Shown here: piece after piece, positions 15,552-24,193 of the stretch | How the letters are laid out: every line of letters begins with the position of its first letter | Numbering within the stretch: position 1 is the stretch's first letter | Origin: Laceyella tengchongensis | GTDB lineage: Bacteria > Bacillota > Bacilli > Thermoactinomycetales > Thermoactinomycetaceae | NCBI RefSeq assembly: GCF_900182735.1 | Contig: NZ_FXTU01000007.1 | Coordinates: 62,001-126,000 of the forward strand | Direction: 5' to 3' | Length of the DNA: 64,000 nucleotides | Notes under the pieces: model-generated | Database searches by the model: none | Seen by the model: only the letters and a program-made list of their open reading frames with translations | Told to the model about the DNA's origin: nothing | Translations under genes and position numbers: made by a program

Positions 15552-16493
15552 TTAATCAAACCAACTTTTCACCCATCTCACAGGAGCCGTGACAACTTTT
15601 CTTACCGTTTTGTTTCCTGTGAAATACTTGCCGACTGTAGCTGCTCCCCAGACAAGCGCTCCACCTACTGCAAGCCCAACCGCCAATGGGGGACATGCAG
15701 CTCCAATCATCAAGCCCGCCGTCAATGCAAGACTACCTAGGCCCGCTGTACCTGTTAAAACAGCATCTGCCTGTTGCTGTGATCCATCTGGGCTGTTAAA
15801 TGCGTAGGTATAGCCAGACACCATCTCAACGGTGGAAAACGCTATCCCTGCCCAGCCCGCAACTTTTGCAACTTTTGACAATGGAGCGACGCTTTTAAGC
15901 AAAGTACTTGAATCGGCAGCTGCACCACCAATCGGTGTAGCGAAGTTTCTGAGGTTTTGGATTTTAGTGCCTACATATGGTGCGATATTTGACCAGTTAA
16001 CAAATTGATGAAGCGTCACACCTTTTTCTATCGCATCCCATGAGTCCATTAAGCCTTGTTGCCAAGTTCTATCCTGTGTAAATATACTTATGCCACCACG
16101 AACAATTGCGGAGACAGTTAACGCACCTGTAATCTTTGCGCTACTCGAAAGACCGTTTGGTTCCGACATTGAGGTAGCAACCTCATGAACACCTGCAATT
16201 TTTGCAATAAAGAAATCATTGAATGTCCATTTAATGACTTTGTAACCTTGATCAGTCGTTATCCATTCAACAGATTTATCCCAAGCACTTTTTTCTGGAT
16301 TGGCTTCTTTTTTAGTATCCGCCTTTTTGACGAGATCACCATCTTTTTGCACATCGCCCGACTTTTGCACTTCTTTTACTTGTAAATCGGCATAGGCTGG
16401 ATATGAGAACGGGATGGTGATGTTAAACAAAATGAAGGCAAGCATAATAATAGCTAATGACCTTTTATGCTTGGCCATATATTTAAACCACAT
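15552..16493 (-). CDS. Secreted Tad-locus protein with hydrophobic Gly/Ala-rich C-terminus, copy 2
   Basis: 313 residues from ATG 16493 with AGGAGGGAG upstream; the in-frame extension to 16529 has no ribosome site. A signal peptide (KHKRSLAIIMLAFILF, cleavage likely at AYA/DLQ near residue 36) leads to a Lys/Asp-rich linker. A central region of about 150 residues follows. The C-terminal part alternates hydrophobic stretches (LGSLALTAGLMIGAACPPLAVGL in parts, GGALVWGAATVGKYFTG) and ends in RWVKSWFD. Signal and C-terminus are nearly identical to the paralogue at 17526-18476, while the middle has diverged. The C-terminal part resembles membrane-inserting modules of secreted toxins in composition only. 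No family recognised. Confidence 0.75.
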   Translation of the reverse strand: MWFKYMAKHKRSLAIIMLAFILFNITIPFSYPAYADLQVKEVQKSGDVQKDGDLVKKADTKKEANPEKSAWDKSVEWITTDQGYKVIKWTFNDFFIAKIAGVHEVATSMSEPNGLSSSAKITGALTVSAIVRGGISIFTQDRTWQQGLMDSWDAIEKGVTLHQFVNWSNIAPYVGTKIQNLRNFATPIGGAAADSSTLLKSVAPLSKVAKVAGWAGIAFSTVEMVSGYTYAFNSPDGSQQQADAVLTGTAGLGSLALTAGLMIGAACPPLAVGLAVGGALVWGAATVGKYFTGNKTVRKVVTAPVRWVKSWFD

Positions 16494-16696
16494 AATCTCC
16501 CTCCTAACTAATTTTTTTAAAGCTGTCACCGCGAGATCCCTAACATCTATAGCTTTTTACGCGTTGCAATTGTTCCACACTATAACAAGCAATGCTAGAA
16601 ATATAAACATATCATAAGTCCAGCAAGCCCATTTCCCCACCATAGCCGCTTTCCCATTAATCACTTACACAAGGTTCATGTAAAGTAACCCACTCT

Positions 16697-17479
16697 TTAT
16701 TTTGGATTGCGAATAATAGGTAAAATATTGTTTTCGAAAGCTTTCTCTTCGTCTAATGGCTTATTTTGTAAAAACTTCCTTTTCCCCTTGTTAAAAGTGT
16801 CTAGATCCCTTGCATTTACATGCCCAGGATGGAGGCGCAAATGAATTAACCAGAAACGAAACGCATCAATGATCCTTCCTTTTTTCAACAAAAAGGATAG
16901 AACTTGTCTTCTATCATCATAGGTTTCCATTTGCACATAATTATCTCTGAACAACAATTCACCCATCCGCTCATGCCAATCACTCAATTGAGAGTAATCT
17001 TCTTGTGGATAAAAGATTCCACTTCTCCCAATTCTGTTTAATGTCGCATTCATGCACTCGGCAATCTTTTCATACTCAGATCGCATCGCTAAGATGGATT
17101 CAAACGCCTCTTTACACGCATCAATTGAAGGCAAGTCTTCGCCTAATTTTAGACATTTATTTGTTATATCTAGCACCTTTACTATACTGTTGCTATTTCG
17201 ACGACTAAACTGGCGACCTACATTGTAATAAGTAAAATTAATAAAATTAAGTTCTATGGATAACCTTGCCACTTCGAGGATGTCTTCTCGTGCAGGAATT
17301 TTGCCCTCTCTCGTGATAAACAAATATCCTGTTACATCTTTCCCTTCATCGTAACCGACGCAATAATAATCTTCCTCTTCATACCTCACCAGCACCGAAA
17401 GAATATCATAACGCTCACGTGGCTTTTTATGTGCTTCAATAATATCTCTGATATTTGGAGGAATCGATTGTTTATTCAA
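16697..17479 (-). CDS. Soluble Tad-locus protein, copy 1 of a duplicated pair; unknown function
   Basis: 260 residues from TTG 17479, preceded by AAAGGGGG. It is the full-length paralogue of 14727-15506 and has the same placement, 46 bases beyond the secreted protein gene. Differences cluster at surface-like positions and in the C-terminal 20 residues (KPLDEEKAFENNILPIIRN here). There is no signal peptide, membrane helix or recognised motif. Together with 17526-18476 it forms the first unit of a tandem duplication; the second unit is 14727-16493. About 200 bases between the two units (16494-16696) contain no gene. Confidence 0.75.
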   Translation of the reverse strand: MNKQSIPPNIRDIIEAHKKPRERYDILSVLVRYEEEDYYCVGYDEGKDVTGYLFITREGKIPAREDILEVARLSIELNFINFTYYNVGRQFSRRNSNSIVKVLDITNKCLKLGEDLPSIDACKEAFESILAMRSEYEKIAECMNATLNRIGRSGIFYPQEDYSQLSDWHERMGELLFRDNYVQMETYDDRRQVLSFLLKKGRIIDAFRFWLIHLRLHPGHVNARDLDTFNKGKRKFLQNKPLDEEKAFENNILPIIRNPK

Positions 17480-17525
17480 TTATTCTTACCCCCTTTCAAG
17501 TCCATTCACCTTCACCATTACCGTA

Positions 17526-18476
17526 TTAATCAAACCAGCTTTTCACCCATCTCACAGGAGCCGTGACACCTTTCCTAAACGTTTTGCTTTTTCCTGTGAA
17601 ATACTTGCCAGCCGTAGCTGCTCCCCAGACAAGAGCTCCACCCACTGCAAGACCAACCGCCAATGGAGGACAAGCAGCTCCCATCATCAAGCCCGTCGCT
17701 AACGCTAGGCTACCGAACCCAGCAACACCATTTAATACACCATCAGCCTGGCTTTTTGACTCATCCTGGCTATAAAATGCAGAACCAAATCCAGACACCA
17801 TTTCAGCAGTGGAAAAAGCAATTCCCGCCCAACCCGCAACTTTTCCAACCGGTGTTAATGGAGAAGTGCTTTTAAGTAAGGAACTTGAACTAACAGCTGC
17901 TTCACCAATAGTTCCTATTTTTATTGCGTTAGTGGCACGTTCAGTTACGAATGGTACGATTTTTCCCCATGCAACGAATTGGTTAAGTGTTACTCCTTTT
18001 TCTAACGCATCCCAACTATCCAATACCGCTTGTTGCCAACCGTCTTGAACCTTTATGCCAATACCATTACGAACAAGCGCTGAGAGTGTGAGCAAGCTCG
18101 TCCACTTAATAGAACTCCTAGCAGAAACATTAATATTACCATCAATTAATTCATTACCGACTGTCTCGATACCGACAAGTGTTGCGAAGAAAATTTCGCT
18201 AATCGTCCACTTAATCGCCTTATAAGCTTGCCCCTCCGATACCCACTCAAATGACTTCCCTAACACACTTTTATCTTCTGGAACAGCTTCTTTTTTGGCA
18301 TCCGCCTTTTTAACGACATCACTATCTTTTACCACATCGCCTGCCTTTTGCACTTCTTTCACTTGTAAATCGGCATAAGCTGAATATGAGAAAGGAATAG
18401 TGATGTTAAACAATATAAAAGCAAGCATAATGATGGCAAACAATCTTTTATGCTTGTTGATGTGTTTAAACAGCAT
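17526..18476 (-). CDS. Secreted Tad-locus protein with hydrophobic Gly/Ala-rich C-terminus, copy 1
   Basis: 316 residues from ATG 18476 with GGAGAGGG upstream. It shares the signal peptide (AIIMLAFILFNITIPFSY) and following AYADLQVKEVQK stretch with copy 2, and the C-terminal half from KVAGWAGIAFST onward. The central region (about residues 60-190) is clearly diverged. The hydrophobic C-terminus includes GLMMGAACPPLAVGLAVGG and ends in RWVKSWFD. The conserved ends with a variable middle are the pattern of a scaffold whose central part is under different selection. The gene follows the six-helix membrane protein by 21 bases, in the middle of the Tad operon. Role unknown: pilus-associated surface protein, or a secreted effector. 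Confidence 0.75.
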   Translation of the reverse strand: MLFKHINKHKRLFAIIMLAFILFNITIPFSYSAYADLQVKEVQKAGDVVKDSDVVKKADAKKEAVPEDKSVLGKSFEWVSEGQAYKAIKWTISEIFFATLVGIETVGNELIDGNINVSARSSIKWTSLLTLSALVRNGIGIKVQDGWQQAVLDSWDALEKGVTLNQFVAWGKIVPFVTERATNAIKIGTIGEAAVSSSSLLKSTSPLTPVGKVAGWAGIAFSTAEMVSGFGSAFYSQDESKSQADGVLNGVAGFGSLALATGLMMGAACPPLAVGLAVGGALVWGAATAGKYFTGKSKTFRKGVTAPVRWVKSWFD

Positions 18477-18497
18477 AATCCCTCTCCTGCATCATGT

Positions 18498-19169
18498 TTA
18501 GTAAACTTCCCAATCATAGTAATAATGACCTACCACAAATGTAAGGTAAGGAAGAATAAACATATTAAAAACAAGTTGAATGATATTTATGAGAAACAGG
18601 TTATCCAAAGTATAAAGCGACAAAAACAGGGTCACAAAATTCATTAACATGGTTAATATGCTCAATAACATCGTAACACCCATTACTTGAAATAACCTTG
18701 TCTTCCCTACTTGAAATGCTCTTTTCAACCCATTGAACCAACTTTCCCCTTCAAACACAACAACATAAGGATAGAGAATAAACAGCATAAGTAAGATCAA
18801 GCCTGGAACAATAAACAGCACCGTGCCAAGCGTTACAAGGATGGCAATAATCGCCCCTACCACATACACAGGAAGCATATGTTCAAAGAACACTCTGTAT
18901 CCTTCACTTATACTCGTTTCTTCTTCAATCAACTTGCTTTTAACCAAATAAATAAATGGAATTTGGCTGATAAAGATAGTAATGGTAGAAAAGATGAATT
19001 GTGGGTAACTACCTAATTCGGAAACGCCTACCGTTGCAAAGAGATTATAGTAGAATGTGGATACAAATTGATTGATAAAAAAGAGTGGAAACGCAATGGT
19101 AACTCCAAAAAGAAGGATGTATAATAGCTTATCTTTGTACAAAGATAAGCTATCTACATAATTTTTCAT
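18498..19169 (-). CDS. Six-helix integral membrane protein (DUF975/GlpQ-membrane-domain-like)
   Basis: 223 residues from ATG 19169, preceded by AGAGGTGG; an in-frame ATG at 19205 would overlap that ribosome site. About six membrane helices cover nearly the whole chain. The segments VTLGTVLFIVPGLILLM and LYPYVVVFEG followed by SWFNGLKRAFQ match the pattern shared by YciC/DUF975-type membrane proteins (FIPGLIL... Y-F-VVVE... A-SWxL...). The exact role of that family is not known. Placed between the VWA lipoprotein and the duplicated secreted proteins, it could help export or anchor them; this is inference from position only. Confidence 0.75.
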   Translation of the reverse strand: MKNYVDSLSLYKDKLLYILLFGVTIAFPLFFINQFVSTFYYNLFATVGVSELGSYPQFIFSTITIFISQIPFIYLVKSKLIEEETSISEGYRVFFEHMLPVYVVGAIIAILVTLGTVLFIVPGLILLMLFILYPYVVVFEGESWFNGLKRAFQVGKTRLFQVMGVTMLLSILTMLMNFVTLFLSLYTLDNLFLINIIQLVFNMFILPYLTFVVGHYYYDWEVY

Positions 19170-19207
19170 GTCCAAACCACCTCTAATATATTGATTTGCT
19201 TTCATTA

Positions 19208-20530
19208 TTAGTTGGTATCATATTCATCCATCTTATCCTTACCTTTTTTCTCTACGATTTCTCTTATCTTCTCTTTGTTTTCTTCCAAGAGTTTTATAAT
19301 AGAGTCATAACGACTCTTTCTATATTCGTCAATTTTATCCGCGCGATTAGTGATCAATTCATCAGCTTTATCAGCTTCTTCGCTGGATAATTTTCCTGAA
19401 TCCTCCAAATAATTCAAGGCATCTCTCATGTGTTGTGATTCTGTATTAGATACTTCATCTATTCCAAGTCCGGTATAAGTGAGATTTTGTAATAAATGCT
19501 TTTTATCAGTAAACTGTTTAAGGATTTCACCAACATTATTCACTTTCCACATTAACCATTGATCCCAAATCTTCATTTTTTGGGTATCAAAATACCTTCG
19601 CAATCCCTCATCATTACGGACTGTTGCATATTCGCCGCCGCCAGCCTTAGCGACTTCCTGTAATGCTTTTTGACCTGCATTATCCACATCGAATCCAATA
19701 ATATTTACCACGGCTTTGACATTGGATTTACTCAACTCTTGTGCCACTTGAACCGGGTTCCCGCCACATGTTTCTATGCCATCACTTACTACATAAACTA
19801 AATTTTCCGAGGGGCCAGTTATTTTCGATAGATCATTTGCCGCTTCTTTCATTGCCAATGCAATCGGTGTCCATCCAGTCGGTTTAAACGCGTCCAACGC
19901 CTTGTTAAACTTTTGTTGATCGTATTTACCCAAAGGATAAACGACTTCGGTGCTTTTACAAGAGATGTCTTTATCTTTATCAGCATTGCTACCTTTATGG
20001 CCATACACCCTTAAAGAGACATTTGCATGTGTAGAAAGTGAAGAAGCAAAACGGGAAACCGCCTTTTTCGCAAGGGTCATTTTGGAAAAGCCATCAACCT
20101 TACCAGCCATGCTTCCAGAGGAGTCAACAAGGATCATGACATTCAACAGCTTGCCTGTAGGAGTTTTTAAATCACCTGGGTCGCCACTAACGGTATATGT
20201 AGTGTCAAACTCATCCAATTTTTTCACGTATGATTGATAGTCCTCTGCAAAAAGTTCGACTAACTTCTGGTATGCTTGTTCGCCTGTGAGATTTTTAGGT
20301 AACGTATCTAACTCTTTGTTGGCATTTTCTTTATGATAGGCACTACCCGCATATTTGCCGGGACCTTCTTTTAACATTTCTTCGACTTCTGTCGCATACG
20401 CTTTTTTAATTTCTTTGCTTTGTTCTTCCGCTACTCCCTCTTCTGTCTTGGAAACAGGTGTGGAACAGCCGGCAATGGCAACGGAAAAAACAACGAGACC
20501 ACTTACCACCTTAGCATAAAATGCATTCAA
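19208..20530 (-). CDS. Lipoprotein with von Willebrand factor A domain, Tad locus
   Basis: 440 residues from TTG 20530, six bases after AAGAGGTG. A lipoprotein signal (VVFSVAIAGC) anchors it outside. A helical region of about 100 residues precedes a VWA domain (residues 128-310) with a full MIDAS: DSSGS near 136-140, a Thr in TGWTPIALA and an Asp in VVSDGIETCGG. The Cys pair near ISCKSTE and ETCGG may form a disulphide. The C-terminal 120 residues are helical and highly charged, possibly coiled coil. Membrane-linked VWA proteins of Tad loci (TadG-type) can act as adhesive or anchoring parts. Here the VWA and TadG-like parts are on separate genes. Metal-dependent adhesion is inferred. Confidence 0.85.
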   Translation of the reverse strand: MNAFYAKVVSGLVVFSVAIAGCSTPVSKTEEGVAEEQSKEIKKAYATEVEEMLKEGPGKYAGSAYHKENANKELDTLPKNLTGEQAYQKLVELFAEDYQSYVKKLDEFDTTYTVSGDPGDLKTPTGKLLNVMILVDSSGSMAGKVDGFSKMTLAKKAVSRFASSLSTHANVSLRVYGHKGSNADKDKDISCKSTEVVYPLGKYDQQKFNKALDAFKPTGWTPIALAMKEAANDLSKITGPSENLVYVVSDGIETCGGNPVQVAQELSKSNVKAVVNIIGFDVDNAGQKALQEVAKAGGGEYATVRNDEGLRRYFDTQKMKIWDQWLMWKVNNVGEILKQFTDKKHLLQNLTYTGLGIDEVSNTESQHMRDALNYLEDSGKLSSEEADKADELITNRADKIDEYRKSRYDSIIKLLEENKEKIREIVEKKGKDKMDEYDTN

Positions 20531-20551
20531 TATACTCACCTCTTAAAATAA

Positions 20552-20587
20552 GAATATATGGTTTGCACTAAAGCAAACCATATATTC
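20552..20587 (-). other. Perfect 15-bp stem hairpin just downstream of flp
   Basis: GAATATATGGTTTGC and its exact complement flank a 6-base loop. It lies 20 bases beyond the flp stop and 22 bases before the VWA start. No long T-run follows on the minus strand (TTATTTTAAG), so it is more likely a partial terminator or an mRNA 3'-end stabiliser that makes flp more abundant than the downstream genes. Confidence 0.75.
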
Positions 20588-20606
20588 TATTGTTCCAACT
20601 GGCATC

Positions 20607-20855
20607 TTACTTAGCTTCTTCCAAATTACCTGATTTGTCCACAACATCATTAACTTTTGTTCTTAATGTTTTGGTAATCTCGTTATCTTCTCCACCCTTG
20701 AATGCAAACAGCAACAAACCTGCAAAAGCTGCACCAGCGGCAATAATGATAACATACTCAAGTGTCGGGGAACCTTTCTTGCTGAGAGGTTTAAAGCTAG
20801 GCAAAAATTCTTTTACACGTTCCCAACGATAAGTCCACAAAGCTTTTTTTTCCAT
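20607..20855 (-). CDS. flp: Flp-type major prepilin
   Basis: 82 residues from ATG 20855 with TAGGAGG upstream. A 28-residue basic leader ends in the class III prepilin site LSKKG/SPTLEY, with Glu at mature position 5. The hydrophobic helix VIIIAAGAAFAGLLLFAF follows, then a short charged tail of about 30 residues. Size and layout fit the Flp/Fap pilins polymerised by Tad machines; the leader is longer than usual for the family. It directly follows tadC and is followed by a strong hairpin, consistent with high expression of the major subunit. It is the only Flp-like gene seen here. Confidence 0.88.
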   Translation of the reverse strand: MEKKALWTYRWERVKEFLPSFKPLSKKGSPTLEYVIIIAAGAAFAGLLLFAFKGGEDNEITKTLRTKVNDVVDKSGNLEEAK

Positions 20856-20955
20856 GATGAATTCCTCCTAGATAATAGTAAAAAGAGTGCTGTTCAACCA
20901 ACGACAACTTCCTACATTATATTCCCGTTTTTTTCAGTTCTCACCTCCTTAAATG

Positions 20956-21873
20956 CTAAATGCCACCAAAAATATCTCTTGCAATAAAATAGCTATAAAT
21001 AATGGCACTAAGCATGAGCAACATAATTGACGGAGCAATGACCAACCCACTTACTAAGGAAATCTTTGGCGCCGCCTTACCAGCTGCTTCTTTTGCATGC
21101 TCTGCCCGCATCCGTCTCATCTCTTCTGCTTGTTGAGCAAATGTTTGAGCAATTGGGGTACCCAGATTATGAGCTTGGATCAAAGACTGGATCAATGCTT
21201 CCAATTCCGACGATTCTGTTCTGCTAATCAGCGATCTGTAAGCTGCCTCACGTTGCACACCAAACTTGACTTCCTGATTCAAACGGGCCAATTCTTCACT
21301 TAATGGCCCTTGCGTGGTTTCTACATAGTAGGCAAAGGCGTCATCCATCGACATACCCGCCTGTAAGGTGATACTCATCATATCTAGAAAATCAGGCAGA
21401 TCCAAGCGAAGTTGCTCTTGTCTGCGTTTTGCCTTCATTCTCACCCAATATATAGGTGCCATATATCCTACAAACGGTGCAAAAACGGTAATCAAAAAGT
21501 CTAACGGCAAAAAGCCAACGGAATAGTACAGCAATCCAATGAACAATCCCAGAATAGCCCCTAAAATTTTGGCTCCGTGCAAGCGGGCAACCGTCAACTG
21601 AAAAGGGTATCCCGCTTTTACCAACGAATCCTCCAACTCGGTGTCCTCACTTAAGATTTGAATGTTCTTTCCCGTAGGAGCGAGTTTATCCAACCACTGG
21701 TGAATCAGCATTCCCCTGCTTACTCTTTTCTTCATTACCTTCCAAGGGGGAATGTGATTGTCCAGATTGATGCGTACCTTCTCTTTTTCCATGCTATAGG
21801 AGTAATAAGAAATTGCAGCAAAAAACAAGCAAGCCCATATAGCCAATACGAGAATGAGAAGTGTAAATGTCAT
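20956..21873 (-). CDS. tadC: Tad pilus inner-membrane platform protein TadC
   Basis: 305 residues from ATG 21873. It has an N-terminal helix, a central cytoplasmic T2SSF domain and C-terminal membrane helices. Typical family stretches are DLPDFLDMMSITLQAGMSMDDAF, with ELARLNQEVKFG and LIQAHNLGTPIAQTF. The GspF-like arrangement and its place after tadB show it to be the second platform protein, which works with TadB to couple the TadA ATPase to pilin polymerisation. It is 15 bases downstream of tadB, in operon. Length is normal for TadC. Confidence 0.93.
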   Translation of the reverse strand: MTFTLLILVLAIWACLFFAAISYYSYSMEKEKVRINLDNHIPPWKVMKKRVSRGMLIHQWLDKLAPTGKNIQILSEDTELEDSLVKAGYPFQLTVARLHGAKILGAILGLFIGLLYYSVGFLPLDFLITVFAPFVGYMAPIYWVRMKAKRRQEQLRLDLPDFLDMMSITLQAGMSMDDAFAYYVETTQGPLSEELARLNQEVKFGVQREAAYRSLISRTESSELEALIQSLIQAHNLGTPIAQTFAQQAEEMRRMRAEHAKEAAGKAAPKISLVSGLVIAPSIMLLMLSAIIYSYFIARDIFGGI

Positions 21874-21888
21874 CTCCTATCCATTCCT

Positions 21889-22812
21889 CTACACTTTAAT
21901 GTCGGCGATTCGTTTAATTAGAATAAAGCCGATCACTTGCATAATGATAAAAATGATTAATACGATGATCCCAAAAATATTGGTGAAGAAGTCGAAGAAG
22001 TTTTCGATCATTTGACTCATCATAAAAACGATGAGAATCGAAACAACGGGTAGCATATATGCTGAAAAACGTGCTTGCGCCACTGTTGCATCAATGGTCT
22101 TATGAATGATTTTGCGCTCTTCCATCGTACTTGCCATCTCGCTTAAAACACGAGCTAAGTCACCACCCGCTCGTCGTTGGATGATTAAGGCATTTACAAA
22201 CACCTGCAAATCACGAGAAGGCACTCGATTGATCAATTCTCTTAAAGATACTTCAACGCTTTTTCCAAGTTGCAACTCTTTGACGACCGTATTTAATTCT
22301 TCTTTGATCGGTCCACTCATTTCTTTGACAACCAATTCCAAGCCTTGGGGAATCGACAACCCCGCTCTGGCGGCACTACTTAACAGACGACAGGCTTCGG
22401 ACAATTGGGCATCTATTTTTCGCACATATAAAAACTTGCGAGAATTGATCAGCATTCTGGAACCAAGTGGTGTCAGAACACCTGCGATTAACAAACTCAT
22501 AAAAAACGGGGCATCCAATCCTAGGTAAAGCAGAAAAGTCAACCCCAGCTCCCCTGCTATCAACAAAGCACCATACTCTGAAGGGCGCAGATTAATGCTC
22601 GCTCGTTTCAATTGGGGAGCCAACTTTTTAGCCCACTCTTGATTATCAAGCCGGTCCGCAAGGCGGTCAGACCAACTGATCTCGGTTTTTGTTCCTACAT
22701 ACTTCTCCAGCACTTCATTCGTCTGCCTTTGTGCAGTGCGCATCTCTACCCAGTTGAAGAGAGCCAGCATTGAACACAAGACTGCTAATGCCCCAACTAT
22801 CGCCTCGGTCAC
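21889..22812 (-). CDS. tadB: Tad pilus inner-membrane platform protein TadB
   Basis: 307 residues from GTG 22812, with AAGGAGGAG upstream and a 4-base overlap with the end of tadA. Membrane helices lie at the N-terminus, at about 75-110 and at the C-terminus. They surround a T2SSF domain with CRLLSSAARAGLSIPQGLELV, RVPSRDLQVFVNALIIQRR and GGDLARVLSEMASTMEER, all typical of TadB. It forms the base of the pilus assembly platform in the cytoplasmic membrane. Overlap with tadA implies translational coupling of motor and platform. Confidence 0.93.
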   Translation of the reverse strand: MTEAIVGALAVLCSMLALFNWVEMRTAQRQTNEVLEKYVGTKTEISWSDRLADRLDNQEWAKKLAPQLKRASINLRPSEYGALLIAGELGLTFLLYLGLDAPFFMSLLIAGVLTPLGSRMLINSRKFLYVRKIDAQLSEACRLLSSAARAGLSIPQGLELVVKEMSGPIKEELNTVVKELQLGKSVEVSLRELINRVPSRDLQVFVNALIIQRRAGGDLARVLSEMASTMEERKIIHKTIDATVAQARFSAYMLPVVSILIVFMMSQMIENFFDFFTNIFGIIVLIIFIIMQVIGFILIKRIADIKV

Positions 22813-24173
22813 GCTTTCTCTCCTCCTTTTTTCGGGTTGAACATTTCTTTTGCGACGCCAACACCATATGCTTGCAAACGATCAAGGCAGCTAGGTAAAT
22901 AGCCAGTTGGGGCGAAGTATCCTTCCACCTTCCCGTCTTTATCTACATTGGTCTGTACAAAACGGAAAATATCGATCATCTTGACAGAACCGTCTTCCTG
23001 TTGCTGCATCTCTGCAATGGCTAGCATCTTGCGTTGCCCATCTGGCAACCGTCCGATTTGCACAATGTAATCAACCGCACTGACAATATACTGGCGAATG
23101 ATTTCAGATGGCAGATCCATTCCTGACATCATGACCATCCCCTCCAGACGACTCATAGCGTCTTGCGGGGTATTGGCGTGTACCGTGGTGATAGAACCTT
23201 CATGACCCGTGTTCATCGCTTGTAGCATGTCAAACGCCTCCGCGCCACGAACCTCCCCTACGATGATCCGGTCAGGACGCATCCGCAGAGCGTTCCGCAC
23301 AAGCTGGCGAATCGAAACTTCCCCTTTGCCTTCCACGTTGGCGGGGCGCGCTTCCATCCCGACGACATGTGTATGCGGAATGCGAAGCTCCGCCATATCC
23401 TCAATGGTGATAATCCGTTCATCTTCTGGAATGAAACACGCCAATGCATTCAGCAGTGTCGTTTTCCCGCTACCTGTGCCCCCAGAGATGATAATGTTCA
23501 ACTTCGCTTTCACCATACTCGTGAGGAATTTGGCCATATCCGGAGTCATGCTGTTAAATGAAATCAAATCCTCCAAACGAATCGGGTCTTTGCGAAACTT
23601 ACGAATAGAAAGCAACGATCCTTTCAAGCTGATCGGGGGAATTACCGCATTCACACGGCTCCCGTCAGGCAGGCGCGCATCCACCATGGGGGAACTCACG
23701 TCAATCCGGCGGCCAATCGGCGCCACAATTCGGTCGATCACATGGCGCAACGCTTCTTCATCGCGAAATTGGATATCCGTTTTATGCAATTTACCCTTTT
23801 TCTCGTAGAAAACTTCATAAGGACCGTTCACCATGATTTCGGTAATCTCTTCATCTTCCAACAAGGATTCCAATGGACCGAAGCCCACGGACTCATTAAT
23901 GATCCGATTGATGACCCGGTTCCGCTCTTGGCCGGTCAACACGACTTGCTCATCAGCTAAGTATCTGCTAACTAAGCGATCTAGCGTGATACGTAATTCC
24001 GATGAGGGCATCTGTGTTAGTTTTTCCAAGTCCGTTTCACGTAGTAACCGAGCTTTAAAGTGTTGTGCCAGTTCATTAACCCGATTATCATCGGCAGGCT
24101 TCTGCCTTTCTCTCTCACTGGCGCTTCGACGAATATGCTTTGTTAATCGTTGGTTTTGCGAGAAAATGGCCAT
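22809..24173 (-). CDS. tadA: Tad pilus assembly ATPase TadA/CpaF
   Basis: 454 residues if it begins at ATG 24173; a TTG two codons earlier and an ATG at 24185 are alternatives since AAGGATGG lies just before them. The N-terminal region includes LLEDEEITEIMVNGP, and the core carries Walker A (IISGGTGSGKTTLLNAL), an Asp box (ERIITIEDMAEL), Walker B (RIIVGEVRGAEA) and a His box (GHEGSITTVHANTP). These define the CpaF/TadA branch of secretion ATPases, which powers both extension and retraction of Tad pili. It overlaps tadB by 4 bases and follows the cpaB gene by about 20 bases. Confidence 0.95.
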   Translation of the reverse strand: MAIFSQNQRLTKHIRRSASERERQKPADDNRVNELAQHFKARLLRETDLEKLTQMPSSELRITLDRLVSRYLADEQVVLTGQERNRVINRIINESVGFGPLESLLEDEEITEIMVNGPYEVFYEKKGKLHKTDIQFRDEEALRHVIDRIVAPIGRRIDVSSPMVDARLPDGSRVNAVIPPISLKGSLLSIRKFRKDPIRLEDLISFNSMTPDMAKFLTSMVKAKLNIIISGGTGSGKTTLLNALACFIPEDERIITIEDMAELRIPHTHVVGMEARPANVEGKGEVSIRQLVRNALRMRPDRIIVGEVRGAEAFDMLQAMNTGHEGSITTVHANTPQDAMSRLEGMVMMSGMDLPSEIIRQYIVSAVDYIVQIGRLPDGQRKMLAIAEMQQQEDGSVKMIDIFRFVQTNVDKDGKVEGYFAPTGYLPSCLDRLQAYGVGVAKEMFNPKKGGEKA

Positions 24174-24193
24174 CTTCAAAACCATCCTTACTG

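Noticed and set aside
14727..18476. Reading the duplicated pair as a classical LXG or ESX toxin-immunity module
   Set aside because: The secreted protein has a Sec signal peptide, no LXG or WXG motif and no recognised nuclease domain, so only a loose similarity in composition remains.
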